Shown piece by piece: positions 16,942 through 25,532 of a DNA stretch of 46,177 nt. Source of the DNA: Alkalibacterium thalassium (GTDB taxonomy: Bacteria; Bacillota; Bacilli; Lactobacillales; Carnobacteriaceae_A); assembly GCF_900101165.1 (NCBI RefSeq), contig NZ_FNFK01000012.1, positions 1-46,177 on the forward strand, in the 5' to 3' direction. The notes beneath the pieces are model-generated. The model saw only the letters and a list, made by a program, of their open reading frames with translations. It did no database searches and was not told the origin of the DNA. The translations under genes and the position numbers were made by a program. Each line of letters begins with the position of its first letter. The stretch's first letter is position 1.

Positions 16942-16986
16942 ATTATACCTACCATAGTTGAATTTTCTATGTAAATCAATGTAAAT
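16942..16986 (-). promoter_or_regulatory. Promoter and direct-repeat operator of the two-component operon
   Basis: A perfect TATAAT -10 (minus strand, 16947-16942) is present. Upstream, ATGTAAAT occurs twice on the plus strand (16969-16976 and 16979-16986), i.e. TTTACA-N4-TTTACA on the coding strand. This resembles PhoP-family boxes bound by OmpR-type dimers. No good -35 exists, as expected for an activated promoter. Confidence 0.55.
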
Positions 16987-17042
16987 AGTGAAGAATTTCC
17001 TTGTATGACATGCCCGGCGTCAAATTTGGTTCATATCACCTA

Positions 17043-17100
17043 CTGCTGTTTAGACAGCAGAAACCGGTAGGATGACTTAGTCATCCTGCCGGTTTCTTTT
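17043..17100. terminator. Tandem perfect hairpins downstream of ssb
   Basis: CTGCTGT (17043-17049) pairs with ACAGCAG around TTAG. Directly after, GAAACCGG plus AGGATGAC pairs with GTCATCCT plus CCGGTTTC (17060-17096, one T/G mismatch, TTA loop) and TTTT follows on the plus strand. It lies 8 nt beyond the ssb stop on the opposite strand, so it probably ends ssb transcription, yet the free U-tract is on the plus strand. Confidence 0.7.
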
Positions 17101-17108
17101 CAAGTGAT

Positions 17109-17453
17109 TCAGCTGGGGTTAGCAGCAACTTTGTCGGGGCTCTTTTTCTGGAGAAACTCCAGATCTTCGACAAGCATTTCAACGACATATCTCATATCTT
17201 CTGATTCTGTTTTATAAGACCTGGACTGCATCCGCCCCGTCAGTCCAATAAGATCTCCTTTTGAACAATACTCTTCAAGGAGTTCGGCTCGCTTTCCCCA
17301 GGCAACAAAAGGAATAAAGTCCGCATCACTGCTTCCATCTTTCTTGTAGGTCTTTCTTACAGCTAAGGTATTACTGGTGACAAGCCGTCCTTCCCCAATA
17401 TCTTTCAACTCTATATCCTTGGTCAGCCTTCCTATCAATGAAATGGCGTTCAT
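17109..17453 (-). CDS. ssb: Single-stranded DNA-binding protein, short SsbB-like form
   Basis: A 114-residue OB-fold protein binding ssDNA. It starts MNAISLIGRLTKDIEL and has the conserved FIPFVAWGKRAELLEEYCSKGDLIGLTGRMQ core. It lacks the long glycine/glutamine-rich linker and the acidic DDDIPF tail of the replicative SSB, ending instead ...KVAANPS, so it resembles competence-associated SsbB (YwpH) of Bacillus. The ATG at 17453 has AGAGGA 7 nt upstream. I see no ComX-type cin box upstream. It is a single-gene unit between terminators; the replicative ssb should be elsewhere in the genome. Confidence 0.88.
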   Translation of the reverse strand: MNAISLIGRLTKDIELKDIGEGRLVTSNTLAVRKTYKKDGSSDADFIPFVAWGKRAELLEEYCSKGDLIGLTGRMQSRSYKTESEDMRYVVEMLVEDLEFLQKKSPDKVAANPS

Positions 17454-17535
17454 GTTTTTTCCTCTCTTCTAATTAAAGTAGAAAGATTTCTCTTTCCCTA
17501 CTATTACATATTGTTAAAAGAATCAGAAAGTCACG

Positions 17536-17567
17536 AAAAAAAAGACGCTTATCCGAAGATAAACGTC
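17536..17567 (-). terminator. Terminator of the mbl-EpuA operon
   Basis: On the minus strand GACGTTTATC, a TTCG tetraloop and GATAAGCGTC form a stem with one G-U, followed by eight T. Textbook intrinsic terminator. Confidence 0.95.
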
Positions 17568-17581
17568 AAAACAGCTAAAAA

Positions 17582-17770
17582 TCAGAATATAAAGTCCAAT
17601 ACATGCTGCCAAAGTTCCGGATTAAAAACATCCATAGGATCCCCAGCTCCTCCAATGACGCTGTATCCTAACATTGCTCCTCCTATAAAAGCTGCTGCTA
17701 TAAGCAATAGAACAACTAGAACTTTTATTACATAAAATGCTATGTCTTTTAAGATTGTTTTCCACGTCAT
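17582..17770 (-). CDS. EpuA-like small membrane protein
   Basis: A 62-residue protein with one long TM helix (about 13-40) followed by the family-type ending GYSVIGGAGDPMDVFNPELW. It matches the EpuA family (often mislabelled 'DNA-directed RNA polymerase subunit beta' in Lactobacillales), whose molecular role is unknown. I chose ATG at 17770, with GGAG 9 nt upstream. It follows mbl by 48 bp and ends at a strong terminator, the usual place for this family in Lactobacillales. Linkage with mbl hints at a role in wall elongation, but this is inference. Confidence 0.8.
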   Translation of the reverse strand: MTWKTILKDIAFYVIKVLVVLLLIAAAFIGGAMLGYSVIGGAGDPMDVFNPELWQHVLDFIF

Positions 17771-17818
17771 CAGCGAACACTCCAATACTCACATTCCAGA
17801 CTTATCGACTTACTATAT

Positions 17819-18811
17819 TTAATACAGTTTATTTCTCTGCTTAAGGTTTTCAAGAAGTATTCCTGTTCCAAGAGCTACACTATCCAATGGATCTTCCGCC
17901 TTGAACACTGGCACTTTCAATTCTTCAGCGAAAAGCAGTTCAATGCCGTCAAGCATGGCTCCGCCACCGGTGAGAATAATGCCCCGGTCGATAATGTCAG
18001 CTGAAAGTTCAGGTGGGGTCTGTTCCAGAACAGATTTTGCCTGCTCGACAACGACGGCCATGGATTCTTTCGTAGCTTCCATAACTTCCAGTGATGATAT
18101 CGTAATCGTTCTAGGAAGACCAGTGACCATGTCACGTCCTCTGACATCCATTTCGTCATTGCGACCATGATCGAATATGACGCCTATTTCCTTCTTAACA
18201 GTCTCTGCCGTACGTTCCCCAATCAGAAGATTGTGCTTCTTCTTGATATACTGAGTAATATCGTTGTCCAGAGTATCTCCGGCAATTTTTACGGAACGGC
18301 TGGTTACTATGCCGCCCATAGAAAGGACTGCAATATCACTTGTTCCACCACCGATATCGATGACCATGTTGCCGCTCGGCTGGAAAATATCCATTCCTGC
18401 ACCAATAGCCGCAACTTTAGGCTCTTCTTCAAGATAGACATTCTTTCCGCCGCTCTTTTCCGCTACTTCGATGATCGCTTTTTGTTCAATTGCTGTAATG
18501 TTAGTTGGGCAGCAGATCAGGATATTCGGTTTTGATAGAAACCCTTTCACATTCAGTTTATCAATAAAATATGTCAGCATGGCTTCTGTTATATCGAAGT
18601 CTGCAATCACTCCACCCTGCAGGGGGCGGATTGCTCTAATGTTTCCCGGTGTACGTCCGACCATCATATAAGCGTCTTCTCCCACCGCGAGTACTTCATT
18701 CGTTTTTGTATCCAGAGCGACCACTGAGGGTTCGTTCAGGACGATTCCTTTTCCTTTAACATGCACCAGCACATTTGCTGTTCCTAAGTCGATGCCAATA
18801 TCTCTAGCCAT
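17819..18811 (-). CDS. mbl: MreB-like cell-shape protein Mbl
   Basis: A 330-residue bacterial actin that forms membrane-bound filaments directing peptidoglycan synthesis. Phosphate-1 motif IGIDLGTAN is at about 5-13, the phosphate-2 region at VIDIGGGTSD and the adenosine motif at ILTGGGAML. Lacking any TM segment, it should bind the membrane peripherally. The genomic slot (murA - mbl - EpuA) identifies it as Mbl rather than MreB, which normally precedes mreCD. The start has GAGAGGAG 6 nt upstream. It has its own promoter, so is not dependent on murA transcription. Confidence 0.95.
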   Translation of the reverse strand: MARDIGIDLGTANVLVHVKGKGIVLNEPSVVALDTKTNEVLAVGEDAYMMVGRTPGNIRAIRPLQGGVIADFDITEAMLTYFIDKLNVKGFLSKPNILICCPTNITAIEQKAIIEVAEKSGGKNVYLEEEPKVAAIGAGMDIFQPSGNMVIDIGGGTSDIAVLSMGGIVTSRSVKIAGDTLDNDITQYIKKKHNLLIGERTAETVKKEIGVIFDHGRNDEMDVRGRDMVTGLPRTITISSLEVMEATKESMAVVVEQAKSVLEQTPPELSADIIDRGIILTGGGAMLDGIELLFAEELKVPVFKAEDPLDSVALGTGILLENLKQRNKLY

Positions 18812-18883
18812 CGTTTGTCTCCTCTCAACTGTCAGTTACTGTATTACAATGCGAGATTCTTTAAAAATGTTTTCACTCTATCT

Positions 18884-18912
18884 ATGATACTTAAAGTAGA
18901 AAAAAAGAGCAA
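18884..18912 (-). promoter_or_regulatory. mbl: Promoter of mbl
   Basis: TTGCTC (18912-18907), a 17-bp spacer and TATCAT (18889-18884) on the minus strand: four and five matches to the sigma-A consensus. The start codon lies about 70 nt downstream. Confidence 0.65.
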
Positions 18913-18934
18913 CCATAAATTGGGAAAATTCTGC

Positions 18935-18962
18935 GTAGTAAATAAAAGGTAGTAAATAAAAG
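18935..18962. repeat. 14-bp tandem repeat upstream of the mbl promoter
   Basis: GTAGTAAATAAAAG occurs twice back to back (18935-18948 and 18949-18962), 22 bp upstream of the mbl -35. The 14-mer AGTAAATAAAAGGT at 18937-18950 recurs exactly at 25457-25470 in the tdk/manA divergent region. It is a candidate UP element or activator site. Confidence 0.6.
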
Positions 18963-19073
18963 TAATATAAGAAACACATTATACTTATTCATTCTGGATA
19001 AGTATTCTCCATACTGCCTGCTGGAGAAGTCGAGCAGCCTGGACAGAAAGATGTACTTCCACTTTACAGACTA

Positions 19074-19102
19074 CAAAAACGGACAGCACAATGGCTGCCC
19101 GT
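19074..19102 (-). terminator. murA: Terminator of murA
   Basis: On the minus strand ACGGGCAGC pairs with GCTGTCCGT (one G-U) around CATTGT and is followed by TTTTTG. It lies 23 nt past the murA stop and separates murA from mbl. Confidence 0.9.
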
Positions 19103-19124
19103 TTAATTATTCCACTATCATGGC

Positions 19125-20429
19125 TCAGCTTGCTGAGATTCTCTTATTTTTTTCTGAAACAGTTTCCTGATCAGATACTCTTTCCAGATCAGCACCCAGT
19201 TTCTGCATTTTAGCGTGGAAATTAGAGTACCCTCTGTCCAGATGGCTTAAGTTTGTCACTTGAGTATAGCCTTTTGCAATAAGTCCGGCAAGAACCAGGG
19301 CTGCAGAGGCTCTCAGATCACTTGAAGCCACTTCCGCTCCTTGTAGTTCTTGTCCACCGTGAATGATCAGGCTCTGGCTGTCGACTTTGAAAGATGCATT
19401 CATTTTTCTCAGTTCTTCCATGTGCATGTATCTATTCTCGAAGACTGTTTCTCTCATGATGCTTGTGCCTTCAGCTGCCAGCTGAGCAATAGTCATTGGA
19501 GACTGCAGATCCGTAGGGAAGCCAGGATGAGGCATCGTCTTGACATCAGTTGGTTTAAGCTTGTCCGGACCGATCACGCGCAAACCTTCAGATGATTCGA
19601 CAAAAGTTACACCCATTTCTTTCAATTTTGAAATAAGGGGTTTGTTGTGTTCGGAGACACAGTCTTTAATCAAGATATCTCCTTGAGTAACCGCAGCTGC
19701 CACCATAAATGTTCCGCTCTCGATTCGGTCAGGAAGGATAGAGTGCTCGATCCCTTGCAAGGAAGAGACCCCCTCGATTCTGAGCGTTTCTGTGCCTGCA
19801 CCAACTACTTTGGCTCCCATTTTGTTCAGGAAATTGGCTAAGTCAACTATCTCAGGTTCTCTTGCAACGTTTTCTATAGTAGTCGTTCCTTCAGCTAGGG
19901 TTGCAGCCATCATAATGTTCTGAGTTGCTCCCACACTCGGGAAGTCCAGATAAATATGTGCGGCTTTCAGCTTATCTACTGAAGCTTCAATGTGACCATT
20001 GCCGATATGTATATCGACACCCATTGCTTCAAAACCTTTCAAATGAAGATCGATCGGTCGTGATCCAATCGCACATCCGCCTGGCAACGCGACTTTAGCA
20101 TAACCAGTACGTGCCAGAAGAGGGCCCATTACAACAATTGATGCACGCATTTTGCTCATAAAGTCGAATGGTGTTTCACTGTTCAAATCATCTGTTGAGT
20201 CGATGATTATTTCTTTTTTATTTTCATCAAAGGATACTGGCATATTTAAATGTGTCAGTACCTGATTCATTGTATAAATGTCAGACAACAAGGGGACATT
20301 TGTCAGAACATTCTGTCCGCTTTCAGCCAGAACTGTTGCAGCGAGAATTGGTAGTGCCGCATTTTTAGCACCATCCACTTCTACTGTACCCGAGAGTTTT
20401 CGTCCTCCACTAACTATTATTTTATCCAT
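19125..20429 (-). CDS. murA: UDP-N-acetylglucosamine 1-carboxyvinyltransferase
   Basis: A 434-residue cytosolic EPSP-synthase-fold enzyme catalysing the first committed step of peptidoglycan synthesis, enolpyruvyl transfer from PEP to UDP-GlcNAc. Lys22-Asn23 is in GAKNAALP, and catalytic Cys119 in [15 protein letters not shown] (fosfomycin target, so expected sensitive at this residue). Full length, ending in a short basic tail. The start has GGAGGG close upstream. Firmicutes often carry two MurA copies; this one, next to DUF1146 and mbl, is at the MurAA position. It is 209 bp downstream of the DUF1146 gene and has its own likely promoter. Confidence 0.96.
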   Translation of the reverse strand: MDKIIVSGGRKLSGTVEVDGAKNAALPILAATVLAESGQNVLTNVPLLSDIYTMNQVLTHLNMPVSFDENKKEIIIDSTDDLNSETPFDFMSKMRASIVVMGPLLARTGYAKVALPGGCAIGSRPIDLHLKGFEAMGVDIHIGNGHIEASVDKLKAAHIYLDFPSVGATQNIMMAATLAEGTTTIENVAREPEIVDLANFLNKMGAKVVGAGTETLRIEGVSSLQGIEHSILPDRIESGTFMVAAAVTQGDILIKDCVSEHNKPLISKLKEMGVTFVESSEGLRVIGPDKLKPTDVKTMPHPGFPTDLQSPMTIAQLAAEGTSIMRETVFENRYMHMEELRKMNASFKVDSQSLIIHGGQELQGAEVASSDLRASAALVLAGLIAKGYTQVTNLSHLDRGYSNFHAKMQKLGADLERVSDQETVSEKNKRISAS

Positions 20430-20536
20430 TCCATGCCCTCCATTATTTAAACCAAGCTTATTTCGAATTGTCTACTGTAATTGTAATTGTCAGATATTTA
20501 ATGCATTAAGCAATCAGAATATAAAATGCCTGATAC

Positions 20537-20545
20537 AGTATACCA
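20537..20545 (-). promoter_or_regulatory. murA: Probable extended -10 promoter of murA
   Basis: TGG followed by TATACT on the minus strand forms an extended -10. No clear -35. It is about 108 nt before the murA start. Confidence 0.4.
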
Positions 20546-20638
20546 GATACCTGTTGAAAAAGGAACCAATTGAAATCCCTTTATCCATGACAAGTTTGTG
20601 ACATATACTCCTGTTCTGTACAATTCTTATTTGAGATG

Positions 20639-20869
20639 TTATAAGAAGAAAAACAGCTGTTGTATTAAAAGAATAAATTCGAGAAAAAACTGACTGACTG
20701 TATATCCAATTGCAATGGCTGCAAGAATATATAATGTTCTGGCCTGAGGAATATGATATTTCCTGATCAGTGTGTCCGTACGTATCGCCTGCAGGGACCA
20801 GAATGCAGTTAATATAAAGAAAATATGTGAAACCAGTGCAATAAGTGACTGCAACGTCGTCAATGTCAT
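20639..20869 (-). CDS. DUF1146 (YwzB-like) small membrane protein
   Basis: A 76-residue protein with two TM helices (about 6-26 and 47-70) separated by a basic loop containing IRTDTLIRKYHIPQAR, the DUF1146 signature. Role unknown. In Firmicutes this gene commonly sits just before murA, as here. I chose ATG at 20869, with AAAGGA 8 nt upstream; ATGs further upstream overlap that site. In many relatives the ATP synthase operon precedes it; here upp lies upstream instead. Confidence 0.8.
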   Translation of the reverse strand: MTLTTLQSLIALVSHIFFILTAFWSLQAIRTDTLIRKYHIPQARTLYILAAIAIGYTVSQFFLEFILLIQQLFFFL

Positions 20870-20968
20870 ACCTTTCATCCTTTCGAAACTATAATAGCAC
20901 ACGATATGTTATATTTCATTTATTATGCTTGTAACACAATTGTAACAGTGTTAATCCTTGTATAAACA

Positions 20969-21005
20969 GAAAAAGAACTCCGATGAGTCAATCCATCAAA
21001 GTTCT
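20969..21005 (-). terminator. upp: Terminator of upp
   Basis: On the minus strand AGAACTTTGATG pairs with CATCGGAGTTCT (two G-U), followed by TTTTTCTG. It lies 23 nt past the upp stop. Confidence 0.92.
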
Positions 21006-21027
21006 TTTTACTCCTTGCTGTTGATGC

Positions 21028-21657
21028 TTATAATGTACCGAATAATCGGTCGCCTGCATCGCCCAGTCCTGGGAGAATATAGCCTTTTTCATTCAGCTTC
21101 TCATCTAATGAAGCTGTGTAGATATCCACGTCGGGATGAGCATCCTGAAGCACTTTGACCCCTTCAGGTGCAGCAACGAGGCAGACAAATTTTATATTCG
21201 TTGCGCCACGTTTTTTCAAAGCATCGATTGCAGCTACCGCAGATCCTCCAGTAGCAAGCATTGGATCGACCACCAGCAGTTCTCTTTCAGGTAAATCAGA
21301 TGGCATTTTTATAAAGTATTCAACAGGTTCCATAGTCTCGTGGTCACGATACATGCCCACATGACCTACTTTTGCGGCAGGAATCAGATCCAGCATACCA
21401 TCTACCATTCCCAGACCAGCTCTTAGAATAGGTACGATAACTACTTTTTTACCAGCCAGTCTTTTTTGAGTTGAGATAACCAGAGGTGTCTCGATTTCAA
21501 CATCTTCCAACGGCATTTCTCTTGATACTTCATATGCCAGCAGACGTGCAATTTCGTTGACGACTTCTCTAAAGTATTTAGTTCCTGTACGTTTATCTCT
21601 AATTATGGTCAATTTATGCTGAATTAGTGGATGATCGATTACTTGAAGTTTTCCCAT
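21028..21657 (-). CDS. upp: Uracil phosphoribosyltransferase
   Basis: A 209-residue cytosolic salvage enzyme converting uracil and PRPP to UMP. The PRPP-binding motif [19 protein letters not shown] and the C-terminal uracil-binding [17 protein letters not shown] are both intact, and the length is exactly that of the family. The start has AAAGGGG 7 nt upstream. It follows tsaC by about 100 bp. In many Lactobacillales glyA lies between tsaC and upp; here it does not. Confidence 0.96.
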   Translation of the reverse strand: MGKLQVIDHPLIQHKLTIIRDKRTGTKYFREVVNEIARLLAYEVSREMPLEDVEIETPLVISTQKRLAGKKVVIVPILRAGLGMVDGMLDLIPAAKVGHVGMYRDHETMEPVEYFIKMPSDLPERELLVVDPMLATGGSAVAAIDALKKRGATNIKFVCLVAAPEGVKVLQDAHPDVDIYTASLDEKLNEKGYILPGLGDAGDRLFGTL

Positions 21658-21740
21658 ACTATTACCCCTTTGCTCTCTCCGTATTAAATTCCTATTCTAT
21701 TGTACAGAAAGCTCGGTGAATATTCCAGAAGAATAATAAT

Positions 21741-22760
21741 TTATAAGGACCTGTCGATCCATTCGGCTGCTTTTTCAAGACGATTCATATAGGCCAGACC
21801 TATACCAACAGGTTTATACGATTCTGCTAAAATGACTGTGGCCGGAGAACGGTCGAGTTCCCGCAGCCCGTCATATAGTCGGCTGGCTGCCTGCTGTGGG
21901 ACTTCTCGCTCTCCTAGTGAAAACACCACGTCTACCTTGTGGCCAAAATGTTCATTCAGCTCGTCGCTTGCAAGCAGACCGATTGTTTCTCCCTGCGTAT
22001 GAAGCTTGCTTAAAACGTCTTCTGCTGACACTTTATCTTCCGGTAGTATATACACTGGTATGTCGGGTGAATAATGCCGGTACTTCATCCCCGGAGATTT
22101 CGGAGCATGAGTCTTGTCTTTTAAATGTGTGTCGATATAGACTGTCCCTAGCACATCCGTCAGTTCTTCATATGAAATGCCTCCCGGCCGGAGAATAGTG
22201 GGTTTTTGGGGATCCGTCAAGTCCAGGACTGTCGATTCAAGTCCTACACCGGTTGCCCCCCCATCTATGATGCCGCTGATTTTTCCGTCCAGGTCATCAT
22301 GAACATGGCGAGCTGTTGTCGGACTCGGTCTGCCTGACGAGTTGGCGCTCGGTGCTGCGAGAGGGACACCTGTCGCTTCTATCAAGTTCAAAGCTACCGA
22401 ATGGTCAGGCATCCGAATCCCTACTGTACTCAGACCGCCTGTAACGGATGGAGCCAGCGCCCTTTTTTTATTAAGCACGATCGTACAAGGGCCAGGCCAG
22501 AAGTGAGCAATCACCTGTTCAGCCTCTTCAGGAAGGCTGGAAACGAACTGTTTCATCTGAGTCACGTTCGATACATGGATAATCAGAGGGTTATCGCTCG
22601 GTCTCCCTTTAGCTTCGAAAATTTTCCTTACTGCTGTTTCATTCGTGGCATCTGCTCCCAGACCATATACCGTTTCTGTCGGAAAGGCCACAACTTCTCC
22701 TGCTTTGAGTGCTTCAGCAGCTTCCTTGATATCTTCCGGCTGCCAGCGATTTGTTTTCAT
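21741..22760 (-). CDS. tsaC: L-threonylcarbamoyladenylate synthase (Sua5 type)
   Basis: Makes threonylcarbamoyl-AMP from threonine, bicarbonate and ATP, the first step of tRNA t6A37 synthesis. The N-terminal YrdC domain (about 10-200) has KAGEVVAFPTETVYGLGADA, KGRPSDNPLI and the PSANSSGRPSPT loop. A C-terminal Sua5 domain (about 225-338) makes this the long Sua5/YwlC form (339 aa) rather than short TsaC. I chose ATG at 22760; a GTG at 22769 overlapping the prmC stop would add three residues and has a poorly spaced Shine-Dalgarno. It is translationally coupled to, or closely follows, prmC. Confidence 0.93.
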   Translation of the reverse strand: MKTNRWQPEDIKEAAEALKAGEVVAFPTETVYGLGADATNETAVRKIFEAKGRPSDNPLIIHVSNVTQMKQFVSSLPEEAEQVIAHFWPGPCTIVLNKKRALAPSVTGGLSTVGIRMPDHSVALNLIEATGVPLAAPSANSSGRPSPTTARHVHDDLDGKISGIIDGGATGVGLESTVLDLTDPQKPTILRPGGISYEELTDVLGTVYIDTHLKDKTHAPKSPGMKYRHYSPDIPVYILPEDKVSAEDVLSKLHTQGETIGLLASDELNEHFGHKVDVVFSLGEREVPQQAASRLYDGLRELDRSPATVILAESYKPVGIGLAYMNRLEKAAEWIDRSL

Positions 22761-22768
22761 GGTAGTCA

Positions 22769-23638
22769 CTACCTTTCTTGATCAATATGACTGACGTGTA
22801 AAGCTCGATCGTGCCCGCTCATATCTTTCCAGATCACAACGTCTGCTTCTGGAAAAGCCTGCTCGAATATGGCTTTTACCTGTTCTCCTTGCCTGTAGCC
22901 GTATTCCAGAATAATATGCCCGTCTTTGTTCATGAGTCGAGGCAGTGCTTCCGCCATCTTTTTATAGAAGTAAAGGCCCTCATCATCAGCAAACAAGGCC
23001 AGCTGAGGTTCAAAATTCAGGACAGACTCATCCATTTCACTTCTCTCATTCTGGCTGATATATGGCGGGTTCGACAGGACCAGATCAAATGAACCAGTCA
23101 CTTTTTCAGTCACATCACTTTCCATAAAATTAACGTCGGCTCCCATGTTCCAGGCATTTTTCCGGGCAACCGCCAATGCTTCTGGACTGATGTCTACAGC
23201 TGTCACTTTATCCTGAGGCCTCTCGAGTTTATGACTGACTGCCAGCACACCAGACCCGGTCCCGATGTCCAGAACCTTTAGAGCTTTTTCTGGAAGCATC
23301 TTCAGATAGCGGTGAAACCATTCTTCCGTTTCAGGTCTGGGAATCAATGTGTCAGGAGTCACTGTGAACGGTCGGCCATAAAACCATTCATGTCCAACTA
23401 CTTGCTGAGGAGGACGTCCATCAGCACATTCTTCGATCGCCTGCTTATATGCCGTCCATTGTTCCTCAGTTAAATGAGTCTGTCGTCTGGATAAAAGATC
23501 AGTGATCGTCCAGCTGAACAGCCCTTTCATGACCCATTCTGCGATATACGGCTCTCTCCTGTTCATTTTTAAAAAAGAAGAAGCCCATTTCAGGACTTCT
23601 CCAACTGTTTTTTTAGGGTCAGTGTCATTAATACTCAT
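22769..23638 (-). CDS. prmC: Release factor glutamine N5-methyltransferase
   Basis: Methylates the glutamine of the GGQ motif in release factors. It is 289 residues: an N-terminal helical substrate-binding domain (1-90) and a SAM-dependent methyltransferase domain with motif [16 protein letters not shown] and the catalytic NPPY ([11 protein letters not shown]). It overlaps the 3' end of prfA, its substrate gene, by 11 nt, the usual Firmicute arrangement. Its stop touches a possible GTG start of tsaC. Confidence 0.95.
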   Translation of the reverse strand: MSINDTDPKKTVGEVLKWASSFLKMNRREPYIAEWVMKGLFSWTITDLLSRRQTHLTEEQWTAYKQAIEECADGRPPQQVVGHEWFYGRPFTVTPDTLIPRPETEEWFHRYLKMLPEKALKVLDIGTGSGVLAVSHKLERPQDKVTAVDISPEALAVARKNAWNMGADVNFMESDVTEKVTGSFDLVLSNPPYISQNERSEMDESVLNFEPQLALFADDEGLYFYKKMAEALPRLMNKDGHIILEYGYRQGEQVKAIFEQAFPEADVVIWKDMSGHDRALHVSHIDQER

Positions 23639-24710
23639 TTTTCAGCTGCTCCATTTTCTGAGACTGTTCCCATATCAGAAGGGCATCAATGATTTCACCT
23701 AACTTACCAGACAAAATCTGATCCAGCTTCTGAATCGTCAGATTGATCCGGTGATCGGTCACTCGACTCTGCGGATAATTGTACGTACGGATACGCTCAG
23801 AACGGTCTCCAGTTCCGACTGCAGATTTTCTTTCTGCATCCACTTCAGCCTGTGCTTCTGTTGTAATTTTGTCATAGATCCTTGAACGCAGAACTTTCAT
23901 CGCCTTTTCCCTGTTTTTAAGTTGTGACCGTTCATCCTGCATCGCTACAACGATTCCGGTTGGTTCGTGGGTTAGACGTACTGCAGATGCCGTTTTGTTG
24001 ACATGCTGTCCTCCGGCTCCACTTGCATGGTAGATGTCGACTCGGATATCGTTCTCATCAATATCCACTTCCACATCCTCAGCTTCCGGCATGACAACGA
24101 CTGTAGCTGTAGACGTATGGATACGTCCCTGGGATTCTGTCTGAGGCACACGCTGTACACGGTGAGCTCCATTTTCAAATTTTAGCTTCGAGTAAACGTT
24201 TGTCCCTGTGATCATCAGGGTAATTTCTTTATACCCGCCGATCCCGTTTGAATTGGCATCAAGCACTTCTGTCTTCCAGCCTTCATTGTCCGCATACTTC
24301 TGGTACATATCGAACAAGTCACTTGCAAAAAGCTGAGCTTCGTCTCCTCCAGCCGCTCCTCGAATCTCCATGATGACATTCCGTTCGTCGTTTTCGTCTT
24401 TTGGCAGCAGCATGATTTTCAGCTGCTCTTCAAGCCTTTCTTTTTCTTGGATCAGAGATTTACGTTCTTCTTTTGCCAGTTCTTCCATTTCACTGTCCAG
24501 AGATTCTTTCAGCATCTCTTCAGTATCTTCCAGTTCAGATGTGACTTCCTGATATTTTCTGAAAGACGCAACTGTTTCTCTCAAGTCAGATTCCTCTTTA
24601 CTCAATTTCATGAAGCGATCAGTATCACTGATCACCTGAGGATCACTTAATAATTCGTTCAGTTCATCGTAGCGTATTGCTACTTCTTCCAAGCGATCGA
24701 ACATACTCAT
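23628..24710 (-). CDS. prfA: Peptide chain release factor 1
   Basis: A 360-residue RF1 recognising UAA and UAG. It has an N-terminal helical domain, a PxT-type codon-reading motif as PQT in [14 protein letters not shown], and the catalytic GGQ in [16 protein letters not shown]. The GGQ glutamine is the target of the adjacent prmC product. The ATG at 24710 has AAAGGAG 9 nt upstream. It is in an operon with tdk (35 bp upstream), prmC and tsaC. Confidence 0.96.
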   Translation of the reverse strand: MSMFDRLEEVAIRYDELNELLSDPQVISDTDRFMKLSKEESDLRETVASFRKYQEVTSELEDTEEMLKESLDSEMEELAKEERKSLIQEKERLEEQLKIMLLPKDENDERNVIMEIRGAAGGDEAQLFASDLFDMYQKYADNEGWKTEVLDANSNGIGGYKEITLMITGTNVYSKLKFENGAHRVQRVPQTESQGRIHTSTATVVVMPEAEDVEVDIDENDIRVDIYHASGAGGQHVNKTASAVRLTHEPTGIVVAMQDERSQLKNREKAMKVLRSRIYDKITTEAQAEVDAERKSAVGTGDRSERIRTYNYPQSRVTDHRINLTIQKLDQILSGKLGEIIDALLIWEQSQKMEQLKNEY

Positions 24711-24745
24711 ATGTGTCCGCTCCTTTCATCATTCATTTGATTCGG

Positions 24746-25336
24746 TTATTTTAAGTCTTCTTCCTTCATCATCGGTGGGTTATGGTAATGTTTCCGGCAG
24801 ACCGGATAATAGGATTCATTTCCCCCTATGACAATCTGTTCACCTGTATAAACGGGTTTTCCGCCATGCATGCGCATATTCATTATAGCTTTTTTATGAC
24901 AGAACCAGCAGATTGTTTTCATTTCTTCGATTTTGTCCGCAAGTATCAGCAGCTGTTGTGACCCTTCAAAAAGCTGATTCCGGAAATCATTTTTTAGGCC
25001 AAATGCCATGACCGGAATCGACAGTTCATCAACGATATGAGCCAGCTGATTCACGTGCTCTCTTTTAAGAAACTGAGCCTCATCAATCAGTACACAGGCG
25101 ATGGATTTGTCCATACTCTTCACCGTTTCAAAGATATCAGTATCGTCATTGACAGGGATTGCTTTGCGCTTGATGCCGATCCGACTCGATATTGCCCCCA
25201 CTTCATCACGGTCGTCCAAACTACTGGTAAATAATACTACCGGTTTATTCTGCTCCTCATAGTTGTGAGCAACTTTTAAGATCTCGATCGATTTGCCACT
25301 ATTCATAGCCCCGTATCGAAAAAACAGCTGCGCCAT
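24746..25336 (-). CDS. tdk: Thymidine kinase
   Basis: A 196-residue type II thymidine kinase phosphorylating thymidine in DNA-precursor salvage. Walker A GAMNSGKS is at about 9-16, with LIDEAQFL (Walker B and catalytic Glu) and a C-terminal zinc site (CWFCHKKA plus a later CRKH). The start has AGTAGG 7 nt upstream. First gene of the tdk-prfA-prmC-tsaC operon, with a TATAAT -10 just upstream; divergent from manA. Confidence 0.96.
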   Translation of the reverse strand: MAQLFFRYGAMNSGKSIEILKVAHNYEEQNKPVVLFTSSLDDRDEVGAISSRIGIKRKAIPVNDDTDIFETVKSMDKSIACVLIDEAQFLKREHVNQLAHIVDELSIPVMAFGLKNDFRNQLFEGSQQLLILADKIEEMKTICWFCHKKAIMNMRMHGGKPVYTGEQIVIGGNESYYPVCRKHYHNPPMMKEEDLK

Positions 25337-25355
25337 AAAAAAACCTACTTTCTCT

Positions 25356-25361
25356 ATTATA
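25356..25361 (-). promoter_or_regulatory. tdk: -10 element of the tdk operon
   Basis: A perfect TATAAT on the minus strand, 20 bp before the tdk start; no matching -35. Confidence 0.45.
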
Positions 25362-25402
25362 CTGAATTAGTCATAATTATATCGAACGAAAAGGTATCAA
25401 TC

Positions 25403-25417
25403 CTTATAAATTATAAG
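25403..25417. repeat. AT-rich 15-bp palindrome between tdk and manA
   Basis: CTTATAA-A-TTATAAG is a perfect palindrome in the divergent intergenic region. It could be an operator or simply overlapping -10 elements in both directions. Confidence 0.4.
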
Positions 25418-25456
25418 TGAATACACTAAAAAGTACAAGCGTGGTCTTAAGGTAAA

Positions 25457-25503
25457 AGTAAATAAAAGGTTTCTATTACACGGGCTCTTTTCTATGCTAA
25501 ACT
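25457..25503 (+). promoter_or_regulatory. manA: manA promoter with upstream shared 14-mer
   Basis: TTACAC (25476-25481), a 16-bp spacer and TAAACT (25498-25503) with a TGC extension. AGTAAATAAAAGGT at 25457-25470 lies just upstream of the -35 and is identical to a 14-mer before the mbl promoter. Confidence 0.45.
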
Positions 25504-25532
25504 GAATGAAATGGAACGAGAGGAGATTAACA

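Noticed and set aside
17454-17520. Search for a ComX-type cin box upstream of ssb
   Set aside because: No TACGAATA-like motif is present, so I do not claim competence control in spite of the SsbB-like length.
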